A stretch of DNA of 33,152 bases from Kordiimonadaceae bacterium (GTDB lineage Bacteria; Pseudomonadota; Alphaproteobacteria; Sphingomonadales; Kordiimonadaceae), in the NCBI GenBank assembly GCA_016765035.1, contig JAESQS010000325.1:1-33152 (forward strand), written 5' to 3'. This document shows, in pieces, positions 1 to 9,476 of this stretch. The notes under the pieces were generated by a model, which did no database searches, was not told the origin of the DNA, and was given only the letters and a program-made list of their open reading frames with translations. A program made the position numbers and the translations under genes. Numbering within the stretch: position 1 is the stretch's first letter; each line of letters starts with the position of its first letter.

Positions 1-1
1 A

Positions 2-670
2 TATTTTCAAGAGGTGCGCCGCATTTGTGATAAATACGGTATATTACTGGTCTCCGACGAAGTCATTTGCGCCTTCGGTCGCCTTGGTTACATGTTTGGT
101 TGTGAAAAATACAATTATTTACCCGATATAATCACTTGTGCCAAAGGCCTTACAAGTGGCTTCGTGCCTATGGGGGCAATGATTTGTCGAGATTATTTAA
201 TGGAGCCATTTCAAAAAGATGATGAAAAACAATTTTTACATGGCCAAACTTTTGGCGGACATCCAGTTGCCTGTGCCGCAGCACTGGAAAATTTAGCTAT
301 ATTTAAGAGAGAAAAAATATTAGAAAATGTTCGGAGTAATGAAAGCCTATTCCGATCCGAATTGGACAAGTTACTCACCCTGCCAATCGTCGGTGATGTG
401 CGGGGTGCCGGTTATTTCTACGGAATTGAGCTTGTAAAAAACAAAGAGACACAAGAACCTTTTACACCTGAGGAAGAAGAAGAAATACTATTTAAATTTG
501 TTTCCCCGCGACTATATGAAGAAGGCTTGATGTGCAGAACAGACGATAGAGGCTGCCCCGTTATTCAGTTATCTCCACCACTCACCGCTGGCCCAGATGA
601 AATTCGGGAAATAGCAAGAATTCTTTACAAAGTAATTGGCGAGGCTGCTGATAAAGTGGCAAAACTGTAA
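2..670 (+). CDS. Class III (PLP) aminotransferase, C-terminal part; 5' end outside window
   Basis: VSDEVICAFGRLG...TCAKGLTSGFVPMGA...HGQTFGGHPVACAAAL motifs; open frame continues to window edge. Confidence 0.9.
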   Translation, partial: YFQEVRRICDKYGILLVSDEVICAFGRLGYMFGCEKYNYLPDIITCAKGLTSGFVPMGAMICRDYLMEPFQKDDEKQFLHGQTFGGHPVACAAALENLAIFKREKILENVRSNESLFRSELDKLLTLPIVGDVRGAGYFYGIELVKNKETQEPFTPEEEEEILFKFVSPRLYEEGLMCRTDDRGCPVIQLSPPLTAGPDEIREIARILYKVIGEAADKVAKL

Positions 671-678
671 ACAGTCAT

Positions 679-900
679 CTACTTGAAAGCAAAGTGAGCA
701 TTCTCATGTAATACGCTTGTTATCCACCATTGCGTAACAGTTTTTCTGCGCGTGTGAAACCTAACGCTATCTGGCCCATAAGCCCATAAATCACCAAATA
801 AAGACCGTTTCCAGCCGTCAAACGAATGAATTGGTGCTGGGACAGGCAATGCCACATTCACGCCTTTTATATCGTTCGTAAAATAACGCGCTGCCTCGCC
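679..900 (-). pseudogene. C-terminal remnant of CoA-acylating methylmalonate-semialdehyde dehydrogenase-like ALDH
   Basis: Translation GEAARYFTNDIKGVNVALPVPAPIHSFDGWKRSLFGDLWAYGPDSVRFHTRRKTVTQWW resembles the MMSDH C-terminus; no catalytic part upstream. Confidence 0.7.
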
Positions 901-1004
901 TTCGCACGCTGCCTTCCCCCACAGACATTCCCTTGATATAGGGCTTTAACACGGCTGCATTTTCTATCTGCTTATTTTGCATTTTCACTCTCCAACACTA
1001 CTAA

Positions 1005-2360
1005 TTAATCTATAGAATCAAGAACCTTTCGTACTCTCTCAAATATCATTTCCAAATCTTCTGGCCGCGAATTTAGGAAGGGCGAAAACTGCAAAATATC
1101 CCCGCCATTACGGACAATCATATCCTCATCCCAATAGCATTTTTTATGTACGTCAAAACCACGCTCACCCGGAGCATTTTCTCGTGGCTCTAGCTCTATT
1201 GCCCCCATTAACCCGAAATTTCGAATATCTAATACCTTTGGGTGGTCCGAAAGAGAATGTATGGCTTCTTCAAAAATTGGCTCTAATGATTTTGAGTGCT
1301 CAAATATATTTTCAGTTTCATAAACGTCTAGCGTAGCAAGGGCAGCAGCTGCAGCAACGGGGTGACCCGAATATGTATAACCATGAAACAATTCGATTGT
1401 TCTTTTTGGCCCCGTCATCAACGCATCATAAATACCTTCTTTAAGCAAAACCGCACCCATAGGTATGGTTCCATTAGTCAACCCTTTTGCAGTTGTAATC
1501 ATATCCGGAATAACGCCAAACCGATCCGCTGCAAATGCGCGCCCAACCCTGCCAAAAGCCGTAATAACCTCATCAAAAATTAACAAAATTCCATGCCGAT
1601 CACATATCTGGCGCAGGCGTTTTAAATATCCAATTGGCGGCGGTAACACTCCTGTAGATCCGCTTATCGGTTCAACAATGACTGCCGCAATGTTACTACC
1701 GTCATGTAGCGCACAAATATTTTCCAACTCATCAGCCAAATGCCCCCCCCAATTTGGTAGCCCCTTAGAGAAAGCATTTTTTTTCAAGTTTAGTGTGTGT
1801 GGCAAATGATCAACACCAGGCAATAAAACCGGGCTAAAAACTTTTCGATTGGGCGCTATACCACCCACTGACATACCGCCAAAATTAACACCATGATAAC
1901 CACGAGCGCGACCAACAAAGCGTGTACGTTGCGCATTGCCTTTGGCTCTGTGATAGGCAATAGCAATTTTCAAGGCCGTATCTACGGACTCCGACCCCGA
2001 GTTTGTAAAAAATGCCGAAGAAAAACCATCAGGCGCCATATCAACTAAACGCTCTGCTAAAGAAAAGGCTTTCGGATGCCCAACCTGGAATCCGATGGAA
2101 TAATCCATTTCAGCGACTTGTTCCTGTACTGCTTTTACGATCTGTGGATGGCAATGACCGACACCGCTCGTCCAAAGCCCTGAGAAACTATCATAAAGTT
2201 TTCGCCCATCTTCAGATATGTAATAATGACCTTGTGCGCTTGTCAGTAATCGTGGTGCCTTTTGAAAGTCCCTCAGCGAAGTAAATGGCATCCAATGAGC
2301 ATTCCTATCATTGTCATGGTCTGACAATTTAGATCGTGAACGAATACGTGGTTTGGTCAT
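1005..2360 (-). CDS. Class III aminotransferase (omega-amino acid/pyruvate type)
   Basis: Full-length 451 aa; FDEVITAFGRVGRAF, TTAKGLTNGTIPMGAV, FHGYTYSGHPVAAAAAL motifs. Confidence 0.92.
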   Translation of the reverse strand: MTKPRIRSRSKLSDHDNDRNAHWMPFTSLRDFQKAPRLLTSAQGHYYISEDGRKLYDSFSGLWTSGVGHCHPQIVKAVQEQVAEMDYSIGFQVGHPKAFSLAERLVDMAPDGFSSAFFTNSGSESVDTALKIAIAYHRAKGNAQRTRFVGRARGYHGVNFGGMSVGGIAPNRKVFSPVLLPGVDHLPHTLNLKKNAFSKGLPNWGGHLADELENICALHDGSNIAAVIVEPISGSTGVLPPPIGYLKRLRQICDRHGILLIFDEVITAFGRVGRAFAADRFGVIPDMITTAKGLTNGTIPMGAVLLKEGIYDALMTGPKRTIELFHGYTYSGHPVAAAAALATLDVYETENIFEHSKSLEPIFEEAIHSLSDHPKVLDIRNFGLMGAIELEPRENAPGERGFDVHKKCYWDEDMIVRNGGDILQFSPFLNSRPEDLEMIFERVRKVLDSID

Positions 2361-2401
2361 TTAATCACCCCTACTGGTTTGGAAAGATTAAATGACCTTA
2401 A

Positions 2402-2416
2402 CTTGTGTTAAACAAG
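2402..2416. promoter_or_regulatory. Possible operator palindrome CTTGT-GTTAA-ACAAG
   Basis: Inverted repeat in the divergent aminotransferase/XRE intergenic region. Confidence 0.3.
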
Positions 2417-2501
2417 ATGTTTTGAGCATATTTATTTGCATCTGATTTCATTAGGTTTTTTATGTAATGTGTTTAGTATAATGAGCAAGTTACACTAGGA
2501 T

Positions 2502-3062
2502 ATGATTATGCCAAGAACGTCAGACATCTCACAAAAGTTAATTATGCTTAGGAAGGCCCATGGGTTATCACAGCGAAAACTTGCCAAACGGTCCGGCGTA
2601 TCCAATGGAACAATCTCCATCATTGAGAACGGTGGTAATTTAACAGTTAGCATGCTTAAAAAAATTCTGAATGGCATCCCAATGAGTTTGTCACAATTCT
2701 TTGCCGAAGATGTGGTGGGCAATGATCCAAAGATTTTTTTCAGCAAAACAGAGCTGACAGAACTTTCAGAAGGTGGTGTATCTTTTAAACAAGTTGGTGG
2801 TGACCTTTATGGAAAGGCCATACAATTATTATCCGAAACCTATGCCCCCGGAGCGACAACTGGGCACCATGCACTGCGGCATGACGGGGAGGAGTGTGGC
2901 ATGATTTTAACTGGCTATCTTACCGTAACTGTTGGTGAGAAAACCCAGACCCTAGGCCCAGGCGATGCTTATTATTTTCACAGCAGTGCTCCACATAGCT
3001 TTAAAAATGATGGTATAGAAGTTTGCCGATTGATCTCCGCCTGCACTCCACCAACATTTTAA
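2502..3062 (+). CDS. XRE-family HTH regulator with C-terminal cupin domain (PuuR-like)
   Basis: LRKAHGLSQRKLAKRSGVSNGTISIIENG HTH; HHALRHDGEECGMILTGYLTVTVGEKTQTLGPGDAYYFHSSAPHSFKN cupin. Confidence 0.9.
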   Translation: MIMPRTSDISQKLIMLRKAHGLSQRKLAKRSGVSNGTISIIENGGNLTVSMLKKILNGIPMSLSQFFAEDVVGNDPKIFFSKTELTELSEGGVSFKQVGGDLYGKAIQLLSETYAPGATTGHHALRHDGEECGMILTGYLTVTVGEKTQTLGPGDAYYFHSSAPHSFKNDGIEVCRLISACTPPTF

Positions 3063-3194
3063 AATGACAAATGCGCATTACACCTTGCTATTCTTAATCT
3101 GACGTACCCCTCACTCAACCAAAGGACTCTACCGATAGATGGATCGGTAATCCCCCCATTTATTGGGGACTTGATAAGTAGAACTTTTATAAGA

Positions 3195-3216
3195 AGCCAT
3201 GGTCAAGACCATGGCT
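3195..3216. repeat. Perfect 10-bp inverted repeat AGCCATGGTC-AA-GACCATGGCT
   Basis: Read directly in sequence; in an otherwise unannotated intergenic region. Confidence 0.6.
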
Positions 3217-3556
3217 AGTTTCTGTATTAGCGTTATGCCGCCGAAAGCCACCATGCGCACAGCGCTGGGCTTGAAATAGCCTCATACAGACAGCGGCGTG
3301 CCCTGCCTTTAGCGATAGGTATATTATGATGGGATTAACTTCGGATGGGAGGGGGATCACAGGGCGCTAACCCTCAATAGGCGTTGCATATTCAACTGTC
3401 ACAAAAATTCTAGCCATATAGCAGATTTGAGATCTTATCATGTGTTAGTATGGCGATGCAGCTCTCACGACGCGACTATCCAGCAGATTGCAGATCTTTT
3501 CCTCAGTCCTATGACTGACTGGGAGCGCCTATATAGCGCCCGTTATAAGCAACATA

Positions 3557-3742
3557 TTAGACATAACGGAGGCTACTGGTAGACCGTGCCATCATCGTTT
3601 TTTCAGCTTCAACTGCAACATTCTTACATGGCTTACCACAAGCACATGTCTCTTTTTGAATACGGTTATAAGCAACGTGAAAGTCTTTTCCACAATCACA
3701 TGCAACTATAAAACCTCTAAAAATACATTCTTTAATAACCAT
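3557..3742 (-). CDS. Small cysteine-rich (zinc-ribbon-like) protein
   Basis: 61 aa with CDCGKDF...CACGKPC; AGGAG-type RBS upstream (taggagacaatcATG). Confidence 0.55.
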   Translation of the reverse strand: MVIKECIFRGFIVACDCGKDFHVAYNRIQKETCACGKPCKNVAVEAEKTMMARSTSSLRYV

Positions 3743-4012
3743 GATTGTCTCCTATTATTGTGATCAGTTAGGTAAAGAGGAGCAATCACGATGCCACTGT
3801 ATGTAAATATGACTAAGGCACTGATTTAACTATACAATAAATATGTAGTTAGAAGACACTCACCTAACATACCCCCCCTAGTTTGCGAGATTTATTTGCA
3901 TAATGGGAATCTAAAGTGTGCAATCTGCTTCAAACCCCAAAAAGCTGAATCCCCTAACTAATAAAACTATTTATTTTCATAAGGTTACCTTTAACTTCCC
4001 AAAATGCACTGA

Positions 4013-4027
4013 TGGCATATCCTTTGC
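4013..4027 (+). promoter_or_regulatory. Sigma-54-like -24/-12 promoter TGGCATATCCTTTGC upstream of the Alg44-like gene
   Basis: GG-N10-GC spacing, one mismatch to TGGCAC-N5-TTGC; predicted +1 about 19 nt before the ATG. Confidence 0.65.
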
Positions 4028-4057
4028 GACTTTCTCTAAAAGCCCAAGAGAGAACAA

Positions 4058-5653
4058 ATGGTTCGCATCGATATAGAGAGACCCAGCCAACGGCTCCACC
4101 ACAGAGTAACAGCCCCTATGTTTGTGAAGGTGGCCAAACAATATTATCCTGCTGAAGATTGGAGTTTGGGAGGCTGCCAGCTTGCGCAGCTAAAAACAGA
4201 TTTACCGCAATTAACAGAAACCATTCACTGTGTTCTCGCCCTCCCCTTTCAAGGCTTCACAATCTCATTCCAAGTAACAGGCACTATTATGCGCGCCTGC
4301 CCCCAAAACAATTCCATCGCCATAAAGTTCAATAAACTGGGTGAACGCGAACAGCACCTAATGGAACACTTTATTGATGAATTAGTGCGTGGCAGCATGA
4401 CCGCCGTTGAAGATACCATCCAGCGTATCGATACACCGGTGACACCCGTGTCTACAAAACCTGATCCAAACCCTGTGGATACACTGCCCGTTAGGCGCTT
4501 TAATTTTAGAAACTGTTTCATCGCTGCTCTTTATCTGAGCCTAGGGTTTTTCCTATTCACCTATATGGGCGTCACCCTCTACAGCCAATTTGTGCGGCTA
4601 GAAGTTCGAACCGCTGTCGTTACCGCGCCCCTTGAAGTGGTCTCCGCTGTCATGGACGGTACAGTCAGACGTGTAACGGCTTATAAAGGGGACATGGTGA
4701 AGCACGGCATACCCGTGCTTCACCTGTCGCATTATAAACTGGAAGCGCAACGACAAGAAGCACTGCTCACCATAAAACATACAGCCGCAGAAATCGCGCA
4801 ATGGCAACTTCGCAGGAAACAAGAACTCACCCGCCTGAAGGATTTTTCGCTCGCAAGCGGCTCGCTTATCCGGGGGCTAGAAAGCACGGTGTCCGCTGCA
4901 AGGTCCGCCCTGCGTGTTGCCACTGCAAAACAAGTCCGCAAGACTACACTTTATGAACAAGGGCATGAAACCATTAGCAACCTTGACGCGGCACGAGACC
5001 AAACAGACGCCGCCCACCAAATATTTGACACAGCCGAAGAAGCATTGCTTCGACAAAAGACGATGCAGATACGCGCAGGTGATAGGCGCCATTTTGATGG
5101 CATCAAGTTCGTTGGTGATTTGGACGAAGTAGAGGCAAAGTTGGCCCGGGCAAAAGCCGCAATTAAAATAGCTAAATCCAAACTTGCCGATATTGCCATT
5201 CAAGAAGCCAGGTTGGCCGTTTCTTCCCCTTTCAATGGCACCTTAAAAGAACTCTATGTAACAACAGGCAGTAGCTATAGCCGAGGTGATACATTAGCCG
5301 TCTTTGAAGCCCCTTCACGCTCAGTCATTCACGCTTTTCTTAATCAAGAAGAGATACTGGAAATCGGCCTCGGCGCTATTGCATCTATTTATGTACCTTC
5401 CACAGGCACCTTACTAAAAGGCCGCATTACATCCATCGACCGAACAGAAGGTTTTATCAATGAAGTCGCGTCTAGCTACACATGGCGTGGCCCGAAAGAC
5501 AGGTCCGCACTCGTTGAGTTAGAGATTATTCAGTCAAACGATATAATCACAGCACTTGTCCCCGGCCACCCTGTTACCATTCTTTTCCAAAGGCAGAAGA
5601 CAAACCCCGCCTGGGCTTATATTAAAAAGCTGTTTGGTGCCTCAAATGACTGA
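4058..5653 (+). CDS. PilZ domain + HlyD-type membrane fusion protein, Alg44-like
   Basis: PilZ motifs RLHHR (RxxxR) and DWSLGG (DxSxxG); TM segment; coiled-coil/HlyD barrel; followed directly by the Alg8-like gene. Confidence 0.85.
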   Translation: MVRIDIERPSQRLHHRVTAPMFVKVAKQYYPAEDWSLGGCQLAQLKTDLPQLTETIHCVLALPFQGFTISFQVTGTIMRACPQNNSIAIKFNKLGEREQHLMEHFIDELVRGSMTAVEDTIQRIDTPVTPVSTKPDPNPVDTLPVRRFNFRNCFIAALYLSLGFFLFTYMGVTLYSQFVRLEVRTAVVTAPLEVVSAVMDGTVRRVTAYKGDMVKHGIPVLHLSHYKLEAQRQEALLTIKHTAAEIAQWQLRRKQELTRLKDFSLASGSLIRGLESTVSAARSALRVATAKQVRKTTLYEQGHETISNLDAARDQTDAAHQIFDTAEEALLRQKTMQIRAGDRRHFDGIKFVGDLDEVEAKLARAKAAIKIAKSKLADIAIQEARLAVSSPFNGTLKELYVTTGSSYSRGDTLAVFEAPSRSVIHAFLNQEEILEIGLGAIASIYVPSTGTLLKGRITSIDRTEGFINEVASSYTWRGPKDRSALVELEIIQSNDIITALVPGHPVTILFQRQKTNPAWAYIKKLFGASND

Positions 5654-7241
5654 GAAAGTTAACCCACTTGCACCGACTGAGCCGATCCTAAAGCCAAAGA
5701 ATTTTAGAGAAAAATGGGGTGGCATTATCGCCGTGCAACTCTTTCTGTATTTTGGGCTTTGTTTTGCAGCAGTAACAGCCTTGCCAAACACCCTCTGGGA
5801 TCCGGAACTCAAAACATACACCTATATAATTGGATCCCTTGGCGCATGGCGATACGGATGGTGGCTCACCCACACTGTGCGCTCTTTCATATACGGTAAA
5901 TTTGTATATCCCCGCATACGCCGTAAAGGCGAGGCTGTTTGGAACAATGGGTGGCGACCAAGACACATTCATTTCATGATGACGACTTATAAAGAGCAGC
6001 GAGAAACCACCGAGCGCGTCATACAGTCTATTGTTCGGGAAATTGAGGCCGCAGGTGTAGCCGGCACTATCTGGCTTGGGTCAAGCGACCCTGTTGACGA
6101 AGAATTAGTGATCAACTTTCTACAACGAATTGCCCCGGAACTAGATTTAAACCTTATCGTAATCCGCCAAAACTCTCCGGGGAAGCGCATGGCCATAGGG
6201 CTTATATTACGGGCTATGAGCCGCCACCGCGTCAAGGATGAAGACTTAGTAGTTTTTATGGATGGCGATTTTATATTGGCACCCGGCTGCCTGACTAAAT
6301 GTCTGCCACTTTTTAAATGCAATCCAAAATTACAAGCCCTGACTACTGACGAGGACGTTGTGTGTATTGGCCCGAAATGGTTTTCTATTTGGCTGACCAT
6401 GCGGTTTGCCCAGCGCCGAATTGCTATGCAATCCCACGCGCTATCAGGCCGTGTACTGACCCTTACGGGCCGTTTATCTGTTTTTCGAGCGTATCACCTA
6501 AAGAAGCTTGCTTTCATTAGACTTCTTGAGGCCGACCATTTGAAGCATTGGCTTTGGGGCGACTTCCGCTTTTTGTCAGGGGACGACAAAAGTACATGGT
6601 ATTATATGCTCAAGACAGGGTCGCTTATGCTCTATGTGCCGGATGCTCTTGGTTATACTGTTGAAGTAGTGGAAGGCAATGGTCTGGAGCGCATGATGCA
6701 AAATATCAGGCGCTGGTCTGGGAACATACTCCGAAACGGAAGCCGCGCTTTGGCACTTGGCCCCCGCCGTATGCCCTTTTTTATATGGTGGTGCCTGCTT
6801 GACCAAAAACTGTCCATGTGGACCATGCTGGTCAGCCCGGTTCTTGCGCTTTTGGTGGCAACACTTAAAACCAGCGCATTCTTAATCGCCTATATTATAT
6901 TCATTGCCGTAACACGCATGTTGCTGTCTTTGTTTTTGTTTGCATACAGTCGGCAAGTGCATCTTTCCTATCCGCTCATTTTATATTTAAACCAGCTCAT
7001 AAATGCGTCGGTGAAAGTCTATTGTATTTTTCGGCTTTCAAAACAAAACTGGGCCAACCGTGGGGGTCAGTCATCGACTAATTCGGCAAGCTGTTGGCAT
7101 CAGCGATATCAGAATTTTATGGCGAGCTATCTGACACTGCTCTTTTGCAGCATACTGGTCAGCGCAATCTTGTTATATAGCGGGCTGGTTACGGCCCCTG
7201 ATCTAGAGCTAACCCTCACAATTCTATTCCGTGGATTCTAG
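5646..7241 (+). CDS. Alg8-like membrane family 2 glycosyltransferase
   Basis: VVFMDGDF, FLSGDDKSTWYYML, RRWSGNILRNGSRAL motifs; multiple TM segments; ATG at 5646 overlaps the preceding stop. Confidence 0.85.
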   Translation: MTEKVNPLAPTEPILKPKNFREKWGGIIAVQLFLYFGLCFAAVTALPNTLWDPELKTYTYIIGSLGAWRYGWWLTHTVRSFIYGKFVYPRIRRKGEAVWNNGWRPRHIHFMMTTYKEQRETTERVIQSIVREIEAAGVAGTIWLGSSDPVDEELVINFLQRIAPELDLNLIVIRQNSPGKRMAIGLILRAMSRHRVKDEDLVVFMDGDFILAPGCLTKCLPLFKCNPKLQALTTDEDVVCIGPKWFSIWLTMRFAQRRIAMQSHALSGRVLTLTGRLSVFRAYHLKKLAFIRLLEADHLKHWLWGDFRFLSGDDKSTWYYMLKTGSLMLYVPDALGYTVEVVEGNGLERMMQNIRRWSGNILRNGSRALALGPRRMPFFIWWCLLDQKLSMWTMLVSPVLALLVATLKTSAFLIAYIIFIAVTRMLLSLFLFAYSRQVHLSYPLILYLNQLINASVKVYCIFRLSKQNWANRGGQSSTNSASCWHQRYQNFMASYLTLLFCSILVSAILLYSGLVTAPDLELTLTILFRGF

Positions 7242-7243
7242 CT

Positions 7244-7258
7244 TTTGCAAAACGCAAA
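7244..7258. promoter_or_regulatory. TTTGC-AAAAC-GCAAA palindrome (putative enhancer/operator)
   Basis: Exact match to recurring TTTGC-N5-GCAAA; about 138 bp upstream of predicted +1 for the algD-like gene. Confidence 0.55.
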
Positions 7259-7362
7259 ACTTCCTTGCAGCTTGCTGACCACACCATTCGCACCCTGCAT
7301 TTCCCCTAAACCAATCACACCATAACCACTTGAAAATACTTATTATTATCCAGCATATGATC

Positions 7363-7377
7363 TGGCACTCATCTTGA
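7363..7377 (+). promoter_or_regulatory. Sigma-54-like element TGGCACTCATCTTGA upstream of the algD-like gene
   Basis: Perfect -24 TGGCAC; -12 is TTGA rather than TTGC, so weaker. Confidence 0.45.
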
Positions 7378-7417
7378 AATATTTCATGTAGGATAATGAA
7401 ATTGAAAGGACACCCCC

Positions 7418-8818
7418 ATGGATGGCGGTCGTTTAAAAAATCACGTAAGACAACAGGTATGGGCACCGGTTTTTCTCGGGCAATTTAGCGTTAGTGTTTT
7501 TGGCCTTGGGTATGTTGGTGCTGTATCCATGGCTTGCTTATCAAAATTAGGGCACCGGATGATCGGAGTTGATATCGATCAAAAGCGCGTTGCCGACATG
7601 GCTGCTGGTAATAACTCGCTAACGGAGCCCGGCCTTGCAGACCTTATCGCCAAAGGGCATTCCCATGGCCTTGTAGACGCTACTACAAATGTGAAAGACG
7701 CTATTCTTCTCAGCGATATATCCCTCATTTCAGTTGGTACGCCAACAAGCGAAAATGGTGCCTGCGATGACGCAGCTATTCGCCAAGTATCTTCGGCCAT
7801 TGGCGCCGCTATCAAAGAGAAAAATAGTTATCACCTAGTCGTCCTCAGGTGCAGTGTTCCGCCCGGCACAACGCTTGGAATTGTTGCGACTGAAATTGAA
7901 AGAGCGTCGGGCAAAAACCTCGGTAACGAGTTTGGCATTTGTTTTAATCCAGAATTTCTGCGAGAGAGTACAGCCGTTGAGGACTTCTTCTCTCCGCCAA
8001 AAACTGTCATAGGGGCCAGCGACGAGAAAGCCGGTAAAATGTTAGCCCTGCTCTACAATCAAGTTGATCAAAATCCTATAATGACAGATATCGGCACTGC
8101 AGAAATGGTGAAATATGTGAACAATACTTGGCACGCCAACAAAGTGGTGTTCGCGAATGAAATAGGCCGCCTCTGCAAGGCTATGCATTTGGACGGCCAT
8201 AAAGTCATGGATATCTTTGTGCAAGACACCAAGCTGAACTTGTCTTCTTACTATCTTAAGCCTGGGTTTGCCTACGGCGGTTCGTGCCTCCCCAAGGAGG
8301 TCCGTGCGATGAAACATTTGGCAAACACACGCGGTGTTTCAATACCACTCATAACAGCCCTGGGGCACTCAAACACCGAACAGATTTTAAACGCTCTAGA
8401 TATAATTGAACACACAGGGAAAAGAGAGATTGGATTTCTGGGCATCACTTTCAAGCCCGAAACCGGCGACATAAGAGAAAGCCCATTTCTCAAACTATTC
8501 ATTCTATTGGATGAGGCCGGATACAAAGTGCGTTTTTATGATCAAGAATTCCCAACGGGGAACGATCTTAAACAGCAAATTCGTTATTTGAAGAACACCG
8601 ACCCTCGTTTCGCCAAACTGGCAGATAAGCTCCTACAAAGCCAGTGCAACCATATCAGTGAGCTATGCGACAATAGTAGTCTACTGGTGGTTTCTCACCG
8701 CACCTCAGCCTATGAGGACATCGTTAATTGGCGACGTAGAGAAGTGATGGTTGTTGATCTTGTTGGTTTAGGCGGCATCAACGAAACCCACCACAGTATA
8801 CTCGAACTGGCACGCTAA
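7418..8818 (+). CDS. GDP-mannose/UDP-sugar 6-dehydrogenase, AlgD-like
   Basis: VFGLGYVGAVSMACLSKLGH Rossmann motif; CFNPEFLRESTAVEDF; YYLKPGFAYGGSCLPKEVRA catalytic Cys region typical of AlgD. Confidence 0.88.
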   Translation: MDGGRLKNHVRQQVWAPVFLGQFSVSVFGLGYVGAVSMACLSKLGHRMIGVDIDQKRVADMAAGNNSLTEPGLADLIAKGHSHGLVDATTNVKDAILLSDISLISVGTPTSENGACDDAAIRQVSSAIGAAIKEKNSYHLVVLRCSVPPGTTLGIVATEIERASGKNLGNEFGICFNPEFLRESTAVEDFFSPPKTVIGASDEKAGKMLALLYNQVDQNPIMTDIGTAEMVKYVNNTWHANKVVFANEIGRLCKAMHLDGHKVMDIFVQDTKLNLSSYYLKPGFAYGGSCLPKEVRAMKHLANTRGVSIPLITALGHSNTEQILNALDIIEHTGKREIGFLGITFKPETGDIRESPFLKLFILLDEAGYKVRFYDQEFPTGNDLKQQIRYLKNTDPRFAKLADKLLQSQCNHISELCDNSSLLVVSHRTSAYEDIVNWRRREVMVVDLVGLGGINETHHSILELAR

Positions 8819-9255
8819 TGAATGCGGGCTATAAAAAACCAGTACCAATTACCCACCTTTCACCTGTAAGCTGGGGGGAACGTCCCCTAGTGGAACAGCG
8901 GAGGGCCTACGCCTTGGATTATGATTTGCTCAATATGCTTCGGAAAAACCAAAGCAACGACAAATTTATTCACCTTATGGAGCAGTGTGTTTCTGACATA
9001 AAAGAGTCGCTTCATATTGTCGGCGACGGCCTAGCCAATAATGATTTTCTCACTATCGAAAGAGGTAGCCATAAACTGAAAAGCCTTGCTGGTACCTTTG
9101 GCCTAGAAGACACCTTTAAGCTGGCGGTCCTAACCAACGAAGCCCACCATAAAAACGAGCCAGAAAGTCTGATTAAAAAGCACGCTACCGACCTACTCGC
9201 ATCCGGACAATATAGCCTACGCACCTTGCAGGTTTATATCTCAGGAATTGAGTAA
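8818..9255 (+). CDS. Stand-alone Hpt (histidine phosphotransfer) protein
   Basis: GSHKLKSLAGTFGL Hpt motif; start overlaps upstream stop (TAATG). Confidence 0.8.
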   Translation: MNAGYKKPVPITHLSPVSWGERPLVEQRRAYALDYDLLNMLRKNQSNDKFIHLMEQCVSDIKESLHIVGDGLANNDFLTIERGSHKLKSLAGTFGLEDTFKLAVLTNEAHHKNEPESLIKKHATDLLASGQYSLRTLQVYISGIE

Positions 9256-9315
9256 GCAGCCCATAGGCGCTTATTGTAAAGACAGCACCACCACTGCCGC
9301 AAAGTGGTAATGATC

Positions 9316-9330
9316 TTTGCAATAAGCAAA
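9316..9330. promoter_or_regulatory. TTTGC-AATAA-GCAAA palindrome
   Basis: Exact match to recurring motif; about 126 bp upstream of predicted +1. Confidence 0.55.
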
Positions 9331-9333
9331 GCC

Positions 9334-9348
9334 TTTGCACATTGCAAA
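9334..9348. promoter_or_regulatory. TTTGC-ACATT-GCAAA palindrome
   Basis: Exact match; exact reverse complement of the site at 19356; 18 bp centre-to-centre from the 9316 site. Confidence 0.6.
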
Positions 9349-9422
9349 GAATACAGCCCTCCCCCCCTTTTTCTAAAAAATTATAACCCATTGATTTTAA
9401 AATATATTTCAAAAGTTTGCAC

Positions 9423-9437
9423 TGGCGTGTGCTTTGC
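9423..9437 (+). promoter_or_regulatory. Sigma-54-like promoter TGGCGTGTGCTTTGC upstream of hybrid kinase
   Basis: GG-N10-GC spacing; TTGC at -12; predicted +1 about 9449. Confidence 0.6.
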
Positions 9438-9476
9438 GTTGCACTACAGAAATGAGTAATGCAACAGGAGTATGTT

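Noticed and set aside
1465-1809. 114-aa plus-strand ORF
   Set aside because: Antisense to the well-supported aminotransferase; composition reflects the opposite frame
5987-6400. 137-aa minus-strand ORF
   Set aside because: Antisense shadow of the Alg8-like glycosyltransferase
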